A stretch of DNA of 64,000 nucleotides. Origin: Ceratopteris richardii. Lineage: Eukaryota; Streptophyta; Polypodiopsida; Polypodiales; Pteridaceae. The stretch is from positions 1,230,532 to 1,294,531 of the forward strand of contig CM035415.1 in NCBI GenBank assembly GCA_020310875.1. The letters are read 5' to 3'. Below the pieces are notes generated by a model. That model was not told the DNA's origin. It did no database searches and worked only from the letters and a program-made list of their open reading frames with translations. The translations under genes and the position numbers were made by a program. Below, piece by piece: positions 44,920 to 55,300 of this stretch. Each line of letters starts with the position of its first letter. Position 1 is the stretch's first letter.

Positions 44920-46207
44920 AACACGATTCTGTGATGAAAATCGCGATTCTGTGAAAATTCAAAATTTTTTGAAAAATCACGATTTTCTATTTTCCCGCCT
45001 AAAAGTTGGCTGAAAAAAAATCACGATTCTGTGGTCATTCTCAGAATCACGATTCTGTGATTGTGCTCAAAATCGCGATTCTCACAAATCACGATTTTCA
45101 GTCAAAAAACACGATTTTGAGAAAACACGAGTCCCTACTCAAAATCGCGATTCTCAAAAAATCACGATTTTCAGTAAAAAACACGATTTTGTGAAAAAAA
45201 AAAAAAGGTGATTCTGTGTAATCACGATTTTTTGCTCAAAATCGCGATTTTCTAAAAACACGGTTTTGTGCTCAACATCGCGATTTTCATGCCAAAAACA
45301 CGATTCTGAGAAAATACGATTTTCAGCGGGCTCAAAATCGCGATTCTCACAAATCACGATTTTCAGCAAAAAAAAAACAAGATCTTGTGAATCACGATTC
45401 TCTGAGTCAAAATCGCGATTTTCAAAAACACGATTCTGTGCTCAAAATCGTGATTTTCAAAAACACGATTCTGTGCTCAAAATCGCGATTTTCAAAAACA
45501 CGATTTTCATATCAAAAGAAACACGATTTTCTAAAAAACACGATTTTCAGCGGGCTCAAAATCGCGATTCTCACAAATCACGATTTTCAGCCAAAAACAC
45601 GATTTTGTGAAAAAGGCGATTCTGAGAAAACACGATTTTGTGAAAAAACACGATTTTGTGAATCACGATTCTCTGAGTCAAAATCGCGATTTTCAAAAAC
45701 ACGATTTTGTGCTCAACGTCGCGATTTTCAGAAACACGATTTTGTGCTCAACATCGCGATTTTCTTGTCAAAAACACGATTTTGAGAAAATACGATTTTC
45801 AGTGGGCTCAAAATCGCGATTCTCACAAATCACGATTTTGTGCTCAACATCGCGATTTTCTTGTTAAAAGCACGATTCTGAGAAAACACGATTTTGTGAA
45901 AAAACACGATTTTGTAAATCACGATTCTGTGCTCAAAATCGCGATTTTTCAAAAACACGATTCTGTGCTCAAAATCGCGATTTTCATGTCAAAAAACACG
46001 ATTCTCTAAAACACGATTTTGTGCTCAAAATCGCGATTTTCATGTCAAAAAACACGATTCTCTAAAACACGATTTTGTGCTCAACATCGCGATTTTCAAA
46101 ACACGATTTTGTGATCAAAATCGCCATTTTCAGAAACACGATTTTGTGAAAACACGATTTTGTGAACACGATTCTCAAGGTACAAAATCGCGATTTTTTC
46201 AAAAGGT
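44920..46207 (+). repeat. palindromic CACGATT/ATCGCGAT array in the gypsy leader
   Basis: About 1.29 kb composed almost wholly of two alternating motifs. One is TCAAAATCGCGATTTTC, whose core AAAATCGCGATTTT is a perfect 14-bp palindrome; the other is AAACACGATTTTGTG, itself partly self-complementary (CAC...GTG). Units of about 30-35 bases repeat with varying spacers, mainly T/C substitutions (GATTCT against GATTTT) and insertions such as CAGCGGGCT or TCATGTC. Frames open on both strands across it are only translations of the repeat (R-F-S-x-x-K-H-D). It lies between PBS and gag, where plant gypsy elements carry packaging and dimerisation signals. Confidence 0.93.
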
Positions 46208-46463
46208 CTTGTTTGATTGTTTGACCCCAGGAGCCTGATTTGACATAACTTTTTCATCCAAAGTCCATTTTTTGAGCTCTATAGCTCGTTGGAAAGCTCG
46301 TTTCGAATCCTACATGACCTCAATTGTTTTTTATAAGAATAATGCGTTGATTTTCAGATAGGATAATTTGAAGTTGGGCATCAAGTGGGACTAGGAAACC
46401 AAGGGGACTCCAAAGAATTTTGAACCATACCAAGGGGAAAATTTGGACTCTTGACTAAGGCTT
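46208..46463 (+). other. leader between array and gag
   Basis: Unique sequence, no gene. It contains AATTGTTTTTTATAAGAATA near 46321 and a purine-rich GGGGAAAATTTGG stretch just before the gag ATG. Confidence 0.6.
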
Positions 46464-49340
46464 ATGAACCTGAGATCTGGTAGACACTTAGGCAAGGATA
46501 AACAAAGCATTAGATCTTCTGAGGCTAGTGTCAACCATACATCCAAGTCTTGGGCACAACAACTAAGTGGTCATCTTTTACTAAGTTCAGACACAAGTGA
46601 TTCAGAAATGTCTTTTAGTATGGGAAAACCTGCAGGTGGCTCAGGGACTGCCCATCTACAAACACCAGAAGGTCCCTATAAGACACAGTTGGAATATATT
46701 CGGACTAACCAATTATGTGCTCGCATCTATGAGGATGGTCTGAGGCGATCAGTGGTCCAACTCAAAAATCCAGATCAATCCTTTGGACTTGAACACCCGG
46801 TGGTCAAGTTCGAAGAGGGTTCATACATTGATAAGGAAGGAACCATGTATGTGGTCACCAACCTACTAGATAGGACTGATGAGTTTGGAAATGTCATTCC
46901 TGAGAATGAAATAGGAGACCTAGAACAAGGAAATGTAGGACAAGGACCCCAGACTCCTAGAGGTAAGTCAGTTTTGACCCGAGTGATCACTCCAGACTGG
47001 ATCCCTCAAGATAACAAAAGCATAGAACTATTTTTGAATAGAGAAACAGAGGAAGCCTTTTGGAGATTCAAGCCAGATCAACCTAGCCAATTGGGCATAG
47101 TCATCATCTACGAGTTCAAGGATCCAGAGATGCCAGGCAAAGTTGTTTACCTGGATAACACATCAGAGAAAATTTTCTTGGTAACAGAACATGATAGACA
47201 TGCATATACTTGGAAGAATGAATTGATTTTCCCCCCACCAAGATCCAATGTTTCCCATGGCCTCCAAGGAGTAGGATCATCCCACGCTCATGAAGCCCAG
47301 AGAGAAAGAACTAGAGAGAGACCTGAGGCAAGTTTTGCACACACCGTGGGCAGGAATAGATCAGGATTTGAAAATGAAAGACCTGAAAGAGAGAGACATC
47401 AAGCACATAGGCAAAAAAGAGATGAACATGATTTTCCATTGCCTAGACCCCGAGAGCACCCAAGAACCCTTAGACCCACTCAAGTGATCAAGGCAATGAA
47501 GAATTATTTTGACGGGTCAGGAGATCCTTATGATCATGTGGCCGAGTTCAAACAAGTGTTAAGAGCTGAACAGGTTGAGGATTTATTCACCCAATACGAG
47601 GCATTTGGTTTGACTCTTAAGGGCACTGCCTTGGCTTGGTTTCAACCATTGAGGAGTCGCAACTATCGCGATATAGGTCAACTGCTAGACGAATTCATTG
47701 TAGAATTTTCCAAGAGTGGTGTCAGGCATAACACATCATCCTTGATCCACAGTTTCAAGCAGACACCCCAAGAAACAGTGCGACTAGCAGGTAGAAGGTT
47801 CAGACAGTACCTAGAAAGATGCCCTGCTCCCGAGTTACCCACACTAGCCAAACAAGTGGCTTTGTTCTTAGATGGCTTACTGAGCACAAAGTTAAGATCA
47901 TATGTATATTTGAAAGAGCCTAGATCCATAGAAGAGTGCGTGCGGACATGCATTGACATAGAAGATAACTTGGGTGAGGAGTTAGGATTATCCAAACTCT
48001 ATAAGGATTCAGATAGTTCTACTAGTCATACTTCAAAAATCTCCACGGAAATAGAGGAGATAGCTGAGCAAGTCGCCAAGAAGCTGGGAGTCCAAAATAA
48101 ACAAACACAGAGAGTCACTCCAGTGAATCGGTGTTATACTTGTGGGGGCGGCCACATGGCTAATGTATGCCCAATGCAAAACCAAAACATTAGAGAAAGG
48201 AATGCTCCATATTGCACTATTGAGAGAAAATACACAAACCACACGGCTCAAGATTGTCCCTACAATAGGCAGGCTGTTAGACAGAATTATCAGCAACCTT
48301 ACCCACAAGGTAGGTATCAGAACCAATACCAACAGCCATATTATAGACCACAACAGCAATATCAGGTACCATATAGGCCACAACCTGTCTTGGGAAACCA
48401 ACCACCAGCTCCAGCCAACGTGATTCCAGTCAAATATGCTATGGGAGAAGAAAATCCAAATAGAGCATTGGTGCCACTAACCCCATTGATACCAGATAAT
48501 GACTCTCATGCTCATTGTTCAGACTACTCCCATGAAGGTAGTCCACATGCTTATTACACAGAGTCACCTGAACATAGTGAGATTTACTCGTATCAATATG
48601 AGGTACCACCTATGGAGCAAAATTGGGAGCCAGAATACTCCAATGTCATGTACACAAATCCTAACCCTAGGCCCCAGTTGAGACAAATGAGACCACAAGC
48701 CCCTAGAGGATCTTGTTTCAGATGTCAAGGTGACCATTTCATTCGTGACTGTCCCCACCCACCATCTCCGAGTCAAGGACAGGCTATCACAATACAGGCT
48801 TTTTGTCCTGATTGCGGCAAAGACCATCTCCCCAGAGATTGTCCAAGAAACCCCTCCAGTGCACCCAAGATTACACCCATTAATGTGGTAGGCTTAGTGG
48901 CAGATTCAAGTTCAAGTAGTAGCAATGTGGCTCCTATACAAGCTGTCACTAGAGCACAAGCCTTAAAACAGGATAAACCAGTAGAACAATCAGAGTCGAG
49001 AGAATCGGGAGAGCCTAGTAAGAGGAAAACAAGAACATGGAAGGATACCAGAGAGAAGGCCAATCGCAAGTGGAATAAAAAGTTATCGGAACTAGAAGAA
49101 AGCTTAAAAGAAGCGAAAACAAAAATAGAAGACATTGCATCTCAAAGCCCCTCGCATGCCGAAACTCCATCCACTCCACCTCATCCCACCCCACCACCCA
49201 TTGTAAATAGACCACAACCAGGGTCTGTTCTTGCAGATCCAACCCCAGAAGGCTTGGACATGATGTTCAAAGCCTACGAGGCCCGACTTCAAGAAGGGCC
49301 TACAGCTACAAATCTAGACAAGAGTTACCCTAGAGATTGA
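46464..49340 (+). CDS. gag: Gag of the large gypsy element (958 aa)
   Basis: Start M-N-L-R-S-G-R-H-L-G, a common beginning for plant gypsy Gag. Residues about 335-500 are the retrotransposon-gag domain (F-D-G-S-G-D-P-Y-D-H, L-K-G-T-A-L-A-W-F, 'L-R-S-Y-V-Y-L-K'). Three zinc knuckles follow: C-Y-T-C-G-G-G-H-M-A-N-V-C (48133), C-F-R-C-Q-G-D-H-F-I-R-D-C (48714) and C-P-D-C-G-K-D-H-L-P-R-D-C (48807), the first two separated by a Y/Q/N/P-rich stretch. A basic, coiled-coil-like segment lies near 850-900. Gag assembles particles and binds RNA. At 958 residues it is long for a Gag. The stop TGA 49338-49340 lies where the next frame (+1) is already open. Confidence 0.9.
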   Translation: MNLRSGRHLGKDKQSIRSSEASVNHTSKSWAQQLSGHLLLSSDTSDSEMSFSMGKPAGGSGTAHLQTPEGPYKTQLEYIRTNQLCARIYEDGLRRSVVQLKNPDQSFGLEHPVVKFEEGSYIDKEGTMYVVTNLLDRTDEFGNVIPENEIGDLEQGNVGQGPQTPRGKSVLTRVITPDWIPQDNKSIELFLNRETEEAFWRFKPDQPSQLGIVIIYEFKDPEMPGKVVYLDNTSEKIFLVTEHDRHAYTWKNELIFPPPRSNVSHGLQGVGSSHAHEAQRERTRERPEASFAHTVGRNRSGFENERPERERHQAHRQKRDEHDFPLPRPREHPRTLRPTQVIKAMKNYFDGSGDPYDHVAEFKQVLRAEQVEDLFTQYEAFGLTLKGTALAWFQPLRSRNYRDIGQLLDEFIVEFSKSGVRHNTSSLIHSFKQTPQETVRLAGRRFRQYLERCPAPELPTLAKQVALFLDGLLSTKLRSYVYLKEPRSIEECVRTCIDIEDNLGEELGLSKLYKDSDSSTSHTSKISTEIEEIAEQVAKKLGVQNKQTQRVTPVNRCYTCGGGHMANVCPMQNQNIRERNAPYCTIERKYTNHTAQDCPYNRQAVRQNYQQPYPQGRYQNQYQQPYYRPQQQYQVPYRPQPVLGNQPPAPANVIPVKYAMGEENPNRALVPLTPLIPDNDSHAHCSDYSHEGSPHAYYTESPEHSEIYSYQYEVPPMEQNWEPEYSNVMYTNPNPRPQLRQMRPQAPRGSCFRCQGDHFIRDCPHPPSPSQGQAITIQAFCPDCGKDHLPRDCPRNPSSAPKITPINVVGLVADSSSSSSNVAPIQAVTRAQALKQDKPVEQSESRESGEPSKRKTRTWKDTREKANRKWNKKLSELEESLKEAKTKIEDIASQSPSHAETPSTPPHPTPPPIVNRPQPGSVLADPTPEGLDMMFKAYEARLQEGPTATNLDKSYPRD

Positions 49341-49344
49341 ACGA

Positions 49345-50391
49345 ATGAAAATGTGCATGAAAATGGTAGAACAAGCTCAAGCTATACTTGAGACTAGTCA
49401 AAAGTTCAATCAGACAAACTCTGTCAAAGGGGATTTGCATTTCCAGGGCTTACTAGAACGATTAGAGCAGTTGGTAAACAAACCACAAGTTTCTTTACCT
49501 CCACAGGCTCAACCAGTTATTGAAAGAGGAAGCTCACCACCAATGGGAGCTTATGTTCCTAATTCCACAGATGTTGGAATACCTCCTTCAATTCAACAGT
49601 ACTCTCAAGAGTTCTTGCAGGAAATACAAGAAGAGAAATGGGCCAAGGAGAAGGGTAATTCCCCTCCTATTCCTGAGATTGATGATCTTCATGATCAATT
49701 TCCCCAAGACATTCCATCTATTTACGGAGATGAAGCAGAACAACAAGAAGACGAAAGGTTAGATTTTGAATCTAATACCTTAGAAGAACTGCCTCAATTT
49801 CCAGGCCCATGGGAATCTGAATCTCTCCAGATTAGAGCTCCCACAATACTAGTAAGAAATGAAGACTCAGTGGTTCCAAGGAACACGGATGTCGTGAAGA
49901 ACACTAAGGTTCAGTGTCATCTCACTGTAGAAGAGCTGCTCAAAGCAAAACCTGAGCTTTGGAATCATGTGAAGGATCAGGTTCCAGAACTTGATTCCAA
50001 CATGCCAAAAGCAGGCTCCAAGCAAAGGGTACCAGAGATACCTCTAGACAAAATAGGGGACATGTGTGAGGGTGAAGAAGGTAATACTTATCTTCTAATC
50101 ACCTACCAAGGTTACACAACCAAAGCAATCATAGATTCAGGTGCTGGTGTTGCTATTGCAACCACCTCCTTGTGGAAGCAATGGGGCAAGTCCACATTAA
50201 GACCAACTAGAATGAAGCTTCAAATGGCTGATGGTCATTTTGAAAGACCTCTAGGATTGCTAGAAGGGATCACTCTAACCACTTGTGGTGTAGAGTTTGA
50301 GCACACATTTGCTATATGTGACTTTGAGAAAAATAATGTCTATGAGATGATCCTAGGAAGACCCTTCCTACGACAATTGCAAATAGTATAG
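49345..50391 (+). CDS. pol: pol 5' part: protease (first retropepsin)
   Basis: Frame +1 relative to gag, open from 49318; the first ATG is 49345. An E/P-rich linker leads to the retropepsin T-Y-L-L-I-T-Y-Q-G-Y, A-I-I-D-S-G-A-G (catalytic Asp codon 50134) and 'M-I-L-G-R-P-F-L'. It ends at TAG 50389-50391, after which the same frame continues with D-W-G-T-N for 652 codons. Gln for TAG is likely. Either a mutation or a stop read through; retroviruses of the murine type use a UAG this way, but between gag and protease. How Pol is reached from Gag here (shift within 49318-49340, or an indel) is open. Confidence 0.85.
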   Translation: MKMCMKMVEQAQAILETSQKFNQTNSVKGDLHFQGLLERLEQLVNKPQVSLPPQAQPVIERGSSPPMGAYVPNSTDVGIPPSIQQYSQEFLQEIQEEKWAKEKGNSPPIPEIDDLHDQFPQDIPSIYGDEAEQQEDERLDFESNTLEELPQFPGPWESESLQIRAPTILVRNEDSVVPRNTDVVKNTKVQCHLTVEELLKAKPELWNHVKDQVPELDSNMPKAGSKQRVPEIPLDKIGDMCEGEEGNTYLLITYQGYTTKAIIDSGAGVAIATTSLWKQWGKSTLRPTRMKLQMADGHFERPLGLLEGITLTTCGVEFEHTFAICDFEKNNVYEMILGRPFLRQLQIV

Positions 50392-52368
50392 GATTGGGGA
50401 ACTAACTCCTTGTACTTACAGCACTTAGGGGTTACCACCAAGGTCAATTTGAAGGATTACACCTTTAGAGATGTACCACCCCTACAGTGGAATTCTATCC
50501 ACAAAGCGAAAGAAGATTCCATCTCTGTGCATTCTGAAAGTTCACCTGATCCATCATGGCTGCATGAAGATACTCATTTGTGGATGTGCAAGGTCGCAAA
50601 GGAAGAGGAAAAACGTTTAAAGGCAAGAGAAGAAGGAACTTCGCTAGGAGATAGACCAGTTAGAGACCCAGCCTACACACCGATGATCTTTCCAGATGAG
50701 GAGTTTGAGCCTCATGGCTGGCCAGAAATCTTAGCCACCATGGACATTGCTGTCAATGAGGAACAGTGGACACCTCATTGTGATGAGGAGGGTTATGATA
50801 TCTCAGTGTTCATGTGTCAACCCTTGCTAGAAGAATGTGACCCTAGTGATGTCATAGAAGAAGAAGAGAATGACGATGATCTGGAGTCTATTGTGATGGA
50901 TAGTTGCTTTAACTCAGAGCAGCACTATCTAGAAGATATAGGAGTGTTCACCCAGAAAGAAGAAGAACCTCTCACAAGTATTAAAACAGTAAACTCAAAG
51001 GATGGAAGTGAGAGTAGTCAAAAGAAAAAGAAAAGAAAAGCAATGAAACAAGAAGAGGAGGAATCATTGTTTGAAGTACCAGAAAACTTCAAGAAATATG
51101 AAGTTGACGACCGCAAAATTTTGGTACGAATGCCTAAGAGAGAGGCCATCATAGGAGAATCATATGATAATAAAGAAAAGACCAAGAAGATTGTAGTGAC
51201 CATTGAAGAGAACGAAGAGAGATGCACATATATAGGAGATGACCTAAGTGCAAGAGAAGAAATGGAGCTCATAGCTCTATTAAGGGAATATAGGGATGTG
51301 TTTGCATGGCACTATAGAGACTTGAAAGGGGTAGATCCAAGAATTTGCTCTCATACTATCCCCATGACTGCTGATGCTAAGCCCACCAAACAGAAGCCCT
51401 ACACATATAATGATACCTATGCAGCCAAAATAAAAGAAGAAATTGATAGGTTGATTGAAGCTGGATTCATCTATGAGATTGAGCATACCGAATGGGTGTC
51501 CCCCATTGTTGTGGTACCCAAGAAGAACGGGAAGTTGCGAGTGTGTATTAACCTTAAAAAAGTTAATGCCGCTACGATTAGAGATAGTTATCCACTTCCA
51601 ATCACAGAACACCTATTGGAGCGTGTTGCAGGCAAGGAAGTTTATAGCTTCCTTGATGGATTTTCAGGTTACAATCAAGTAGCCATTGCCCCAGAAGATC
51701 AACACAAAACAGCTTTTGCTACAGAGTGGGGAATCTTTGCATTTCGTGTGATGCCATTTGGGCTCACCAATGCACCTGCAACATTCCAAAGGCTCATGTG
51801 TCATGTCTTCAAAGAGTTCTTGCGAAAGAGCTTAGAAGTGTATGTGGATGATTTATGTGCTCATTCCCAAGAAAGAAGGTTTCACATCCCTGAGCTCAGA
51901 CAAATCTTCAACAAGTGTAGAGAATATCGAGTGTGTCTGAACCCAGAAAAGTGTGTGTTTATGGTGCGTCAAGGTAAAATCTTAGGTCATATTGTTTCTA
52001 AGAATGGAATCTCAACAGATGAAGATAAGGTACGAGCCATAGCGGAGCTACCAAGGCCAAGGAATATTAAAGAGGTACAAGCCTTTATGGGCCATTGTGG
52101 ATACTACCGTAGGTTTATCCACATGTACGCGATCATAGCTAGACCCCTTTATGCCTTGTTGTCTAATTTTGAGTGGAACGACGAATGCGAGAATTCTTTC
52201 AACGAACTGAAGAAACGTTTGTGCACGGCACCAATACTCACCACTCCTGATTGGAATAAACCCTTCCATGTCCATGTGGATGCATCCAATCATGCCATAG
52301 GATGTGTGCTAGCACAACCCACAAGTGAAGGAAACCTAGATTTGCCCATAGCATATGCTAGTAGATAG
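50392..52368 (+). CDS. pol: pol middle part: reverse transcriptase and RNase H start
   Basis: After a charged linker (a K/R-rich patch near 51020), RT runs from about 51280: 'V-F-A-W-H-Y-R-D-L-K-G', 'W-V-S-P-I-V-V-V-P-K-K', 'F-L-D-G-F-S-G-Y-N-Q', 'F-R-V-M-P-F-G-L-T-N-A-P', and catalytic Y-V-D-D at 51841-51852. RNase H begins with 'F-H-V-H-V-D-A-S-N-H-A-I-G' (Asp codon 52279). The frame is stopped by TAG 52366-52368 in Y-A-S-R-*-L-T-A-A-E-R-N-Y; the related copy at 60971-64000 has Q at this place. All RT catalytic residues are present. Confidence 0.95.
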   Translation, partial: DWGTNSLYLQHLGVTTKVNLKDYTFRDVPPLQWNSIHKAKEDSISVHSESSPDPSWLHEDTHLWMCKVAKEEEKRLKAREEGTSLGDRPVRDPAYTPMIFPDEEFEPHGWPEILATMDIAVNEEQWTPHCDEEGYDISVFMCQPLLEECDPSDVIEEEENDDDLESIVMDSCFNSEQHYLEDIGVFTQKEEEPLTSIKTVNSKDGSESSQKKKKRKAMKQEEEESLFEVPENFKKYEVDDRKILVRMPKREAIIGESYDNKEKTKKIVVTIEENEERCTYIGDDLSAREEMELIALLREYRDVFAWHYRDLKGVDPRICSHTIPMTADAKPTKQKPYTYNDTYAAKIKEEIDRLIEAGFIYEIEHTEWVSPIVVVPKKNGKLRVCINLKKVNAATIRDSYPLPITEHLLERVAGKEVYSFLDGFSGYNQVAIAPEDQHKTAFATEWGIFAFRVMPFGLTNAPATFQRLMCHVFKEFLRKSLEVYVDDLCAHSQERRFHIPELRQIFNKCREYRVCLNPEKCVFMVRQGKILGHIVSKNGISTDEDKVRAIAELPRPRNIKEVQAFMGHCGYYRRFIHMYAIIARPLYALLSNFEWNDECENSFNELKKRLCTAPILTTPDWNKPFHVHVDASNHAIGCVLAQPTSEGNLDLPIAYASR

Positions 52369-55300
52369 CTCACTGCAGCTGAACGGAACTATACCACAAC
52401 TGAGCGAGAGGGCTTAGGCATGGTATATGCTGTGAAGAAGTTTAGACACTATTTATTGGCCAACAAGTTCAAGTTTTTCACTGATCATCAAGCTTTGTTA
52501 TATTTGGTCGATAAACCTTGCAATACTGGACGCTTAGTAAGATGGTTCCTCTTACTAATGGAATATGACTTTGAAGTTGTTGTCAGGAAAGGTAGAACCC
52601 ACCTTCGGGCAGATCACCTTTCTCGCATCACTTCAGGAGAATCACCGCAAGGAGTGTCTGACGAATTACCCGATGCTTATCTGTTCAATTTAGAAGTTGT
52701 TCCTAAATGGGCAAATAAGTTGGTACCAGTCCTAACCTTTGGCCCTGCAAATAAGAATGTGAAAACATCACAAGAAGAAATTGTAAAATCACAAAAATAT
52801 CACATATTAGCAGGAAGCATGTACAAACAAGATACTGAGGGTGTATTAGCTTGTTGTGTGGAGGATGATGAACATAGTAGTTGGTTGCAACAAGCCCATG
52901 AAGGGATGCTAGGAAATCACTATTCTAAACAACGAACATTGCAGAATCTAAAGCGTTTAGGAGTGTATTGGCCTAGCATGGACAAAGAAATACATGAGTG
53001 GATTAAGAATTGTCCAAGGTGCAGAGAGAGACCCCCAGTGGAGCATGCGACCCTTTATCAAGTGTCATTAATTCCAGATTGGAGTGCTCCATTGGTAGAG
53101 TTTATGAGATCGGGAAGATTACCCAAAGAGGCTAGTCTAGCAAGAAGACGAAGCATGGAGCAAGAGGCTCAAGGCTATGCCTTAGTAGGGGACAACCTAT
53201 ACCGAAGAGGCAAAGATGGTTACTTAAGACTATGCGTTCATGAATCAGACTATTTAAAGGTCTTAGAGACTGCACACAGCGGTGTTGCAGGTGGACATTT
53301 TGGTCCTGACCGAGTGATCAAGACCATTCTATTCTCAGGACTTTGGTGGCCCACTCTTCATATGGACGCACATACCTATGTGAAGAAATGTGACACATGC
53401 CAACGTGCACAATATCCAGTGAGAAAAGACGAGATGCCCTTGAGGCCAATGATGGGAGGACGTGCATTTTCGAAGTGGGGCATAGACTTCATAGGTCCTA
53501 TTAACCCCCCAGCTAGAAACTCCCATGCAGAGTACATCATTGTAGCCACAGATTACCTTACAAAGTGGGTAGAAGTCAAAGCCACAACAAAGAATGATGC
53601 TCAGACTACGGCTAAGTTCTTATTCGAGAATGTGTTCACAAGATATGGACTACCAATAGAGTTGGTGAGCGATAGAGGCACACACTTCTTAAATGAAGTC
53701 ATTGAAAATCTTCTCCAAGAATTCTTGGTGATACATAAGAAATCTGCCCCCTATCACCCACAAGCCAACGGACAAGCCGAGAGTACCAATAAGATCCTCT
53801 GTAACGTATTGACAAAACTGGTAAATAATAAACGCTTTGATTGGGACAAACAACTTCATCATGCTGTTTGGGCTTATCGAGTTGCCTACAAAACGGTACT
53901 CAACGCCACCCCATTTCAGATGGTCTTCGGACAGAACGCTGTGCTACCATTAGATTTCTTAATCCCTGCCTTAAAAGTAGCACAAGAGTATGAGTGGAAT
54001 GGGCATGAATTGTCCTCTAGGATCTTTGATCTCGAACGCTTGGGTGAGACGAGGCTACGAGCGGCAGCAGGCATCTACGCTGCAAAGAAGAGGCAAAAGA
54101 CATACTTTGATGCACACATCAAGGATAAGGGATTGAAAGAGGGAGATCTAGTGTTGGTATACACACTAAAACAACATGCCCGTAAGTTGGAAAAAAGAGG
54201 ATACGGACCCATGATCATTAATAGAATTTCCACTAGTGGTGCAGTTCAGTTGGCCACTCTAGAAGGAGATATCTTGCCAAACTATATTAGTGGCTGTAGA
54301 GTCAAGCTATATCAAGAACCTCTTACTGAGGATATGCTAATGAGACTCAATACTGCTAAGAAGCGAAAAGATGAAGAGTTAAGAGTGAGAGAAGAAGCAC
54401 AGGTAGAGGCCAGAGAGCGTATTAGGCGAAATAAGTTAAGGCGATTAGGCCTAGAAGTCAACTCAAAAGCCCCAAAATATCACATGGATATGTGTCGAAA
54501 GTCAGGCATAGCGACTTCTCAGGTCATTGATCGAAGACCCTTTGTGACCATAGAGATAGGACAAGGGAAAGGTGCAAGGACGGTGAAAGCATTGATTGAC
54601 TCAGGTGCAGCAAGTAGTGCAGTTAGACTTTCCTACTGCCAAGACTTGGGGTTGAACATCAATCCCATAGAAGCTTATCTCATAGGATTGGGAGGTGTGG
54701 AAACCCCTTGTTTGGGCGAGGTGGAACTTCCCATCTACCTTCAAGATGTTCCAATGAAAGTCAAAGCGCTAGTATGTCAAGATGAGAACCTTACAGAACC
54801 ACTTGTCTTGGGTCAAGATTGGATCTATGACCATGCAGTTAACTTAAACCTAAGGAGCCAAATTCTTCAAGTTTGGGTACATGAACAATGCATTACATTA
54901 GAATTAGAGAACTGCATGCTCCTAAATCATGGCACCACACACTCTCTTAGTTCTTCCAAGACTAATCATATGAAAGAAGATGTTGTATGTGTCAAAAGCT
55001 CTATGATGCAGAAGGAGTCAATCGTGGAAGACCAGGTTCGAAGGCGGGTGGATCTTTCTTCTTCTCCAAAGAATCAAGTAGCCACAGTAGTGAGTCCACC
55101 ACACAAGCAAACACAACCATTCACGACAACTGCTACATCAAATAGAAAGACACCATTCGATAAAAAAGCAATTCCGAGCATGAAGCAGATATGGGTACGC
55201 AAAGGAGAGCAACCACCAACCTTGCCCCCACAAATTCCATCCATGCAAACCAACCAGGCCAGAAGACGAAGGAAGCAGCTCAGACAAGCTCAATCACAAG

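Noticed and set aside
45006..46009. Several open frames (60-130 codons) across the leader array, and the idea of a CRISPR-like array
   Set aside because: The frames only translate the CACGATT/ATCGCGAT units and occur in several registers. Repeats and spacers are not distinct, and the context is a plant retrotransposon, so this is not CRISPR.
2733..52368. UAG as a glutamine codon (a variant genetic code)
   Set aside because: TAG-for-Gln occurs only in transposon relics that also have shifts; most Gln codons there remain CAG/CAA, and one sister copy has Gln at the same site. Plant nuclei use the standard code.
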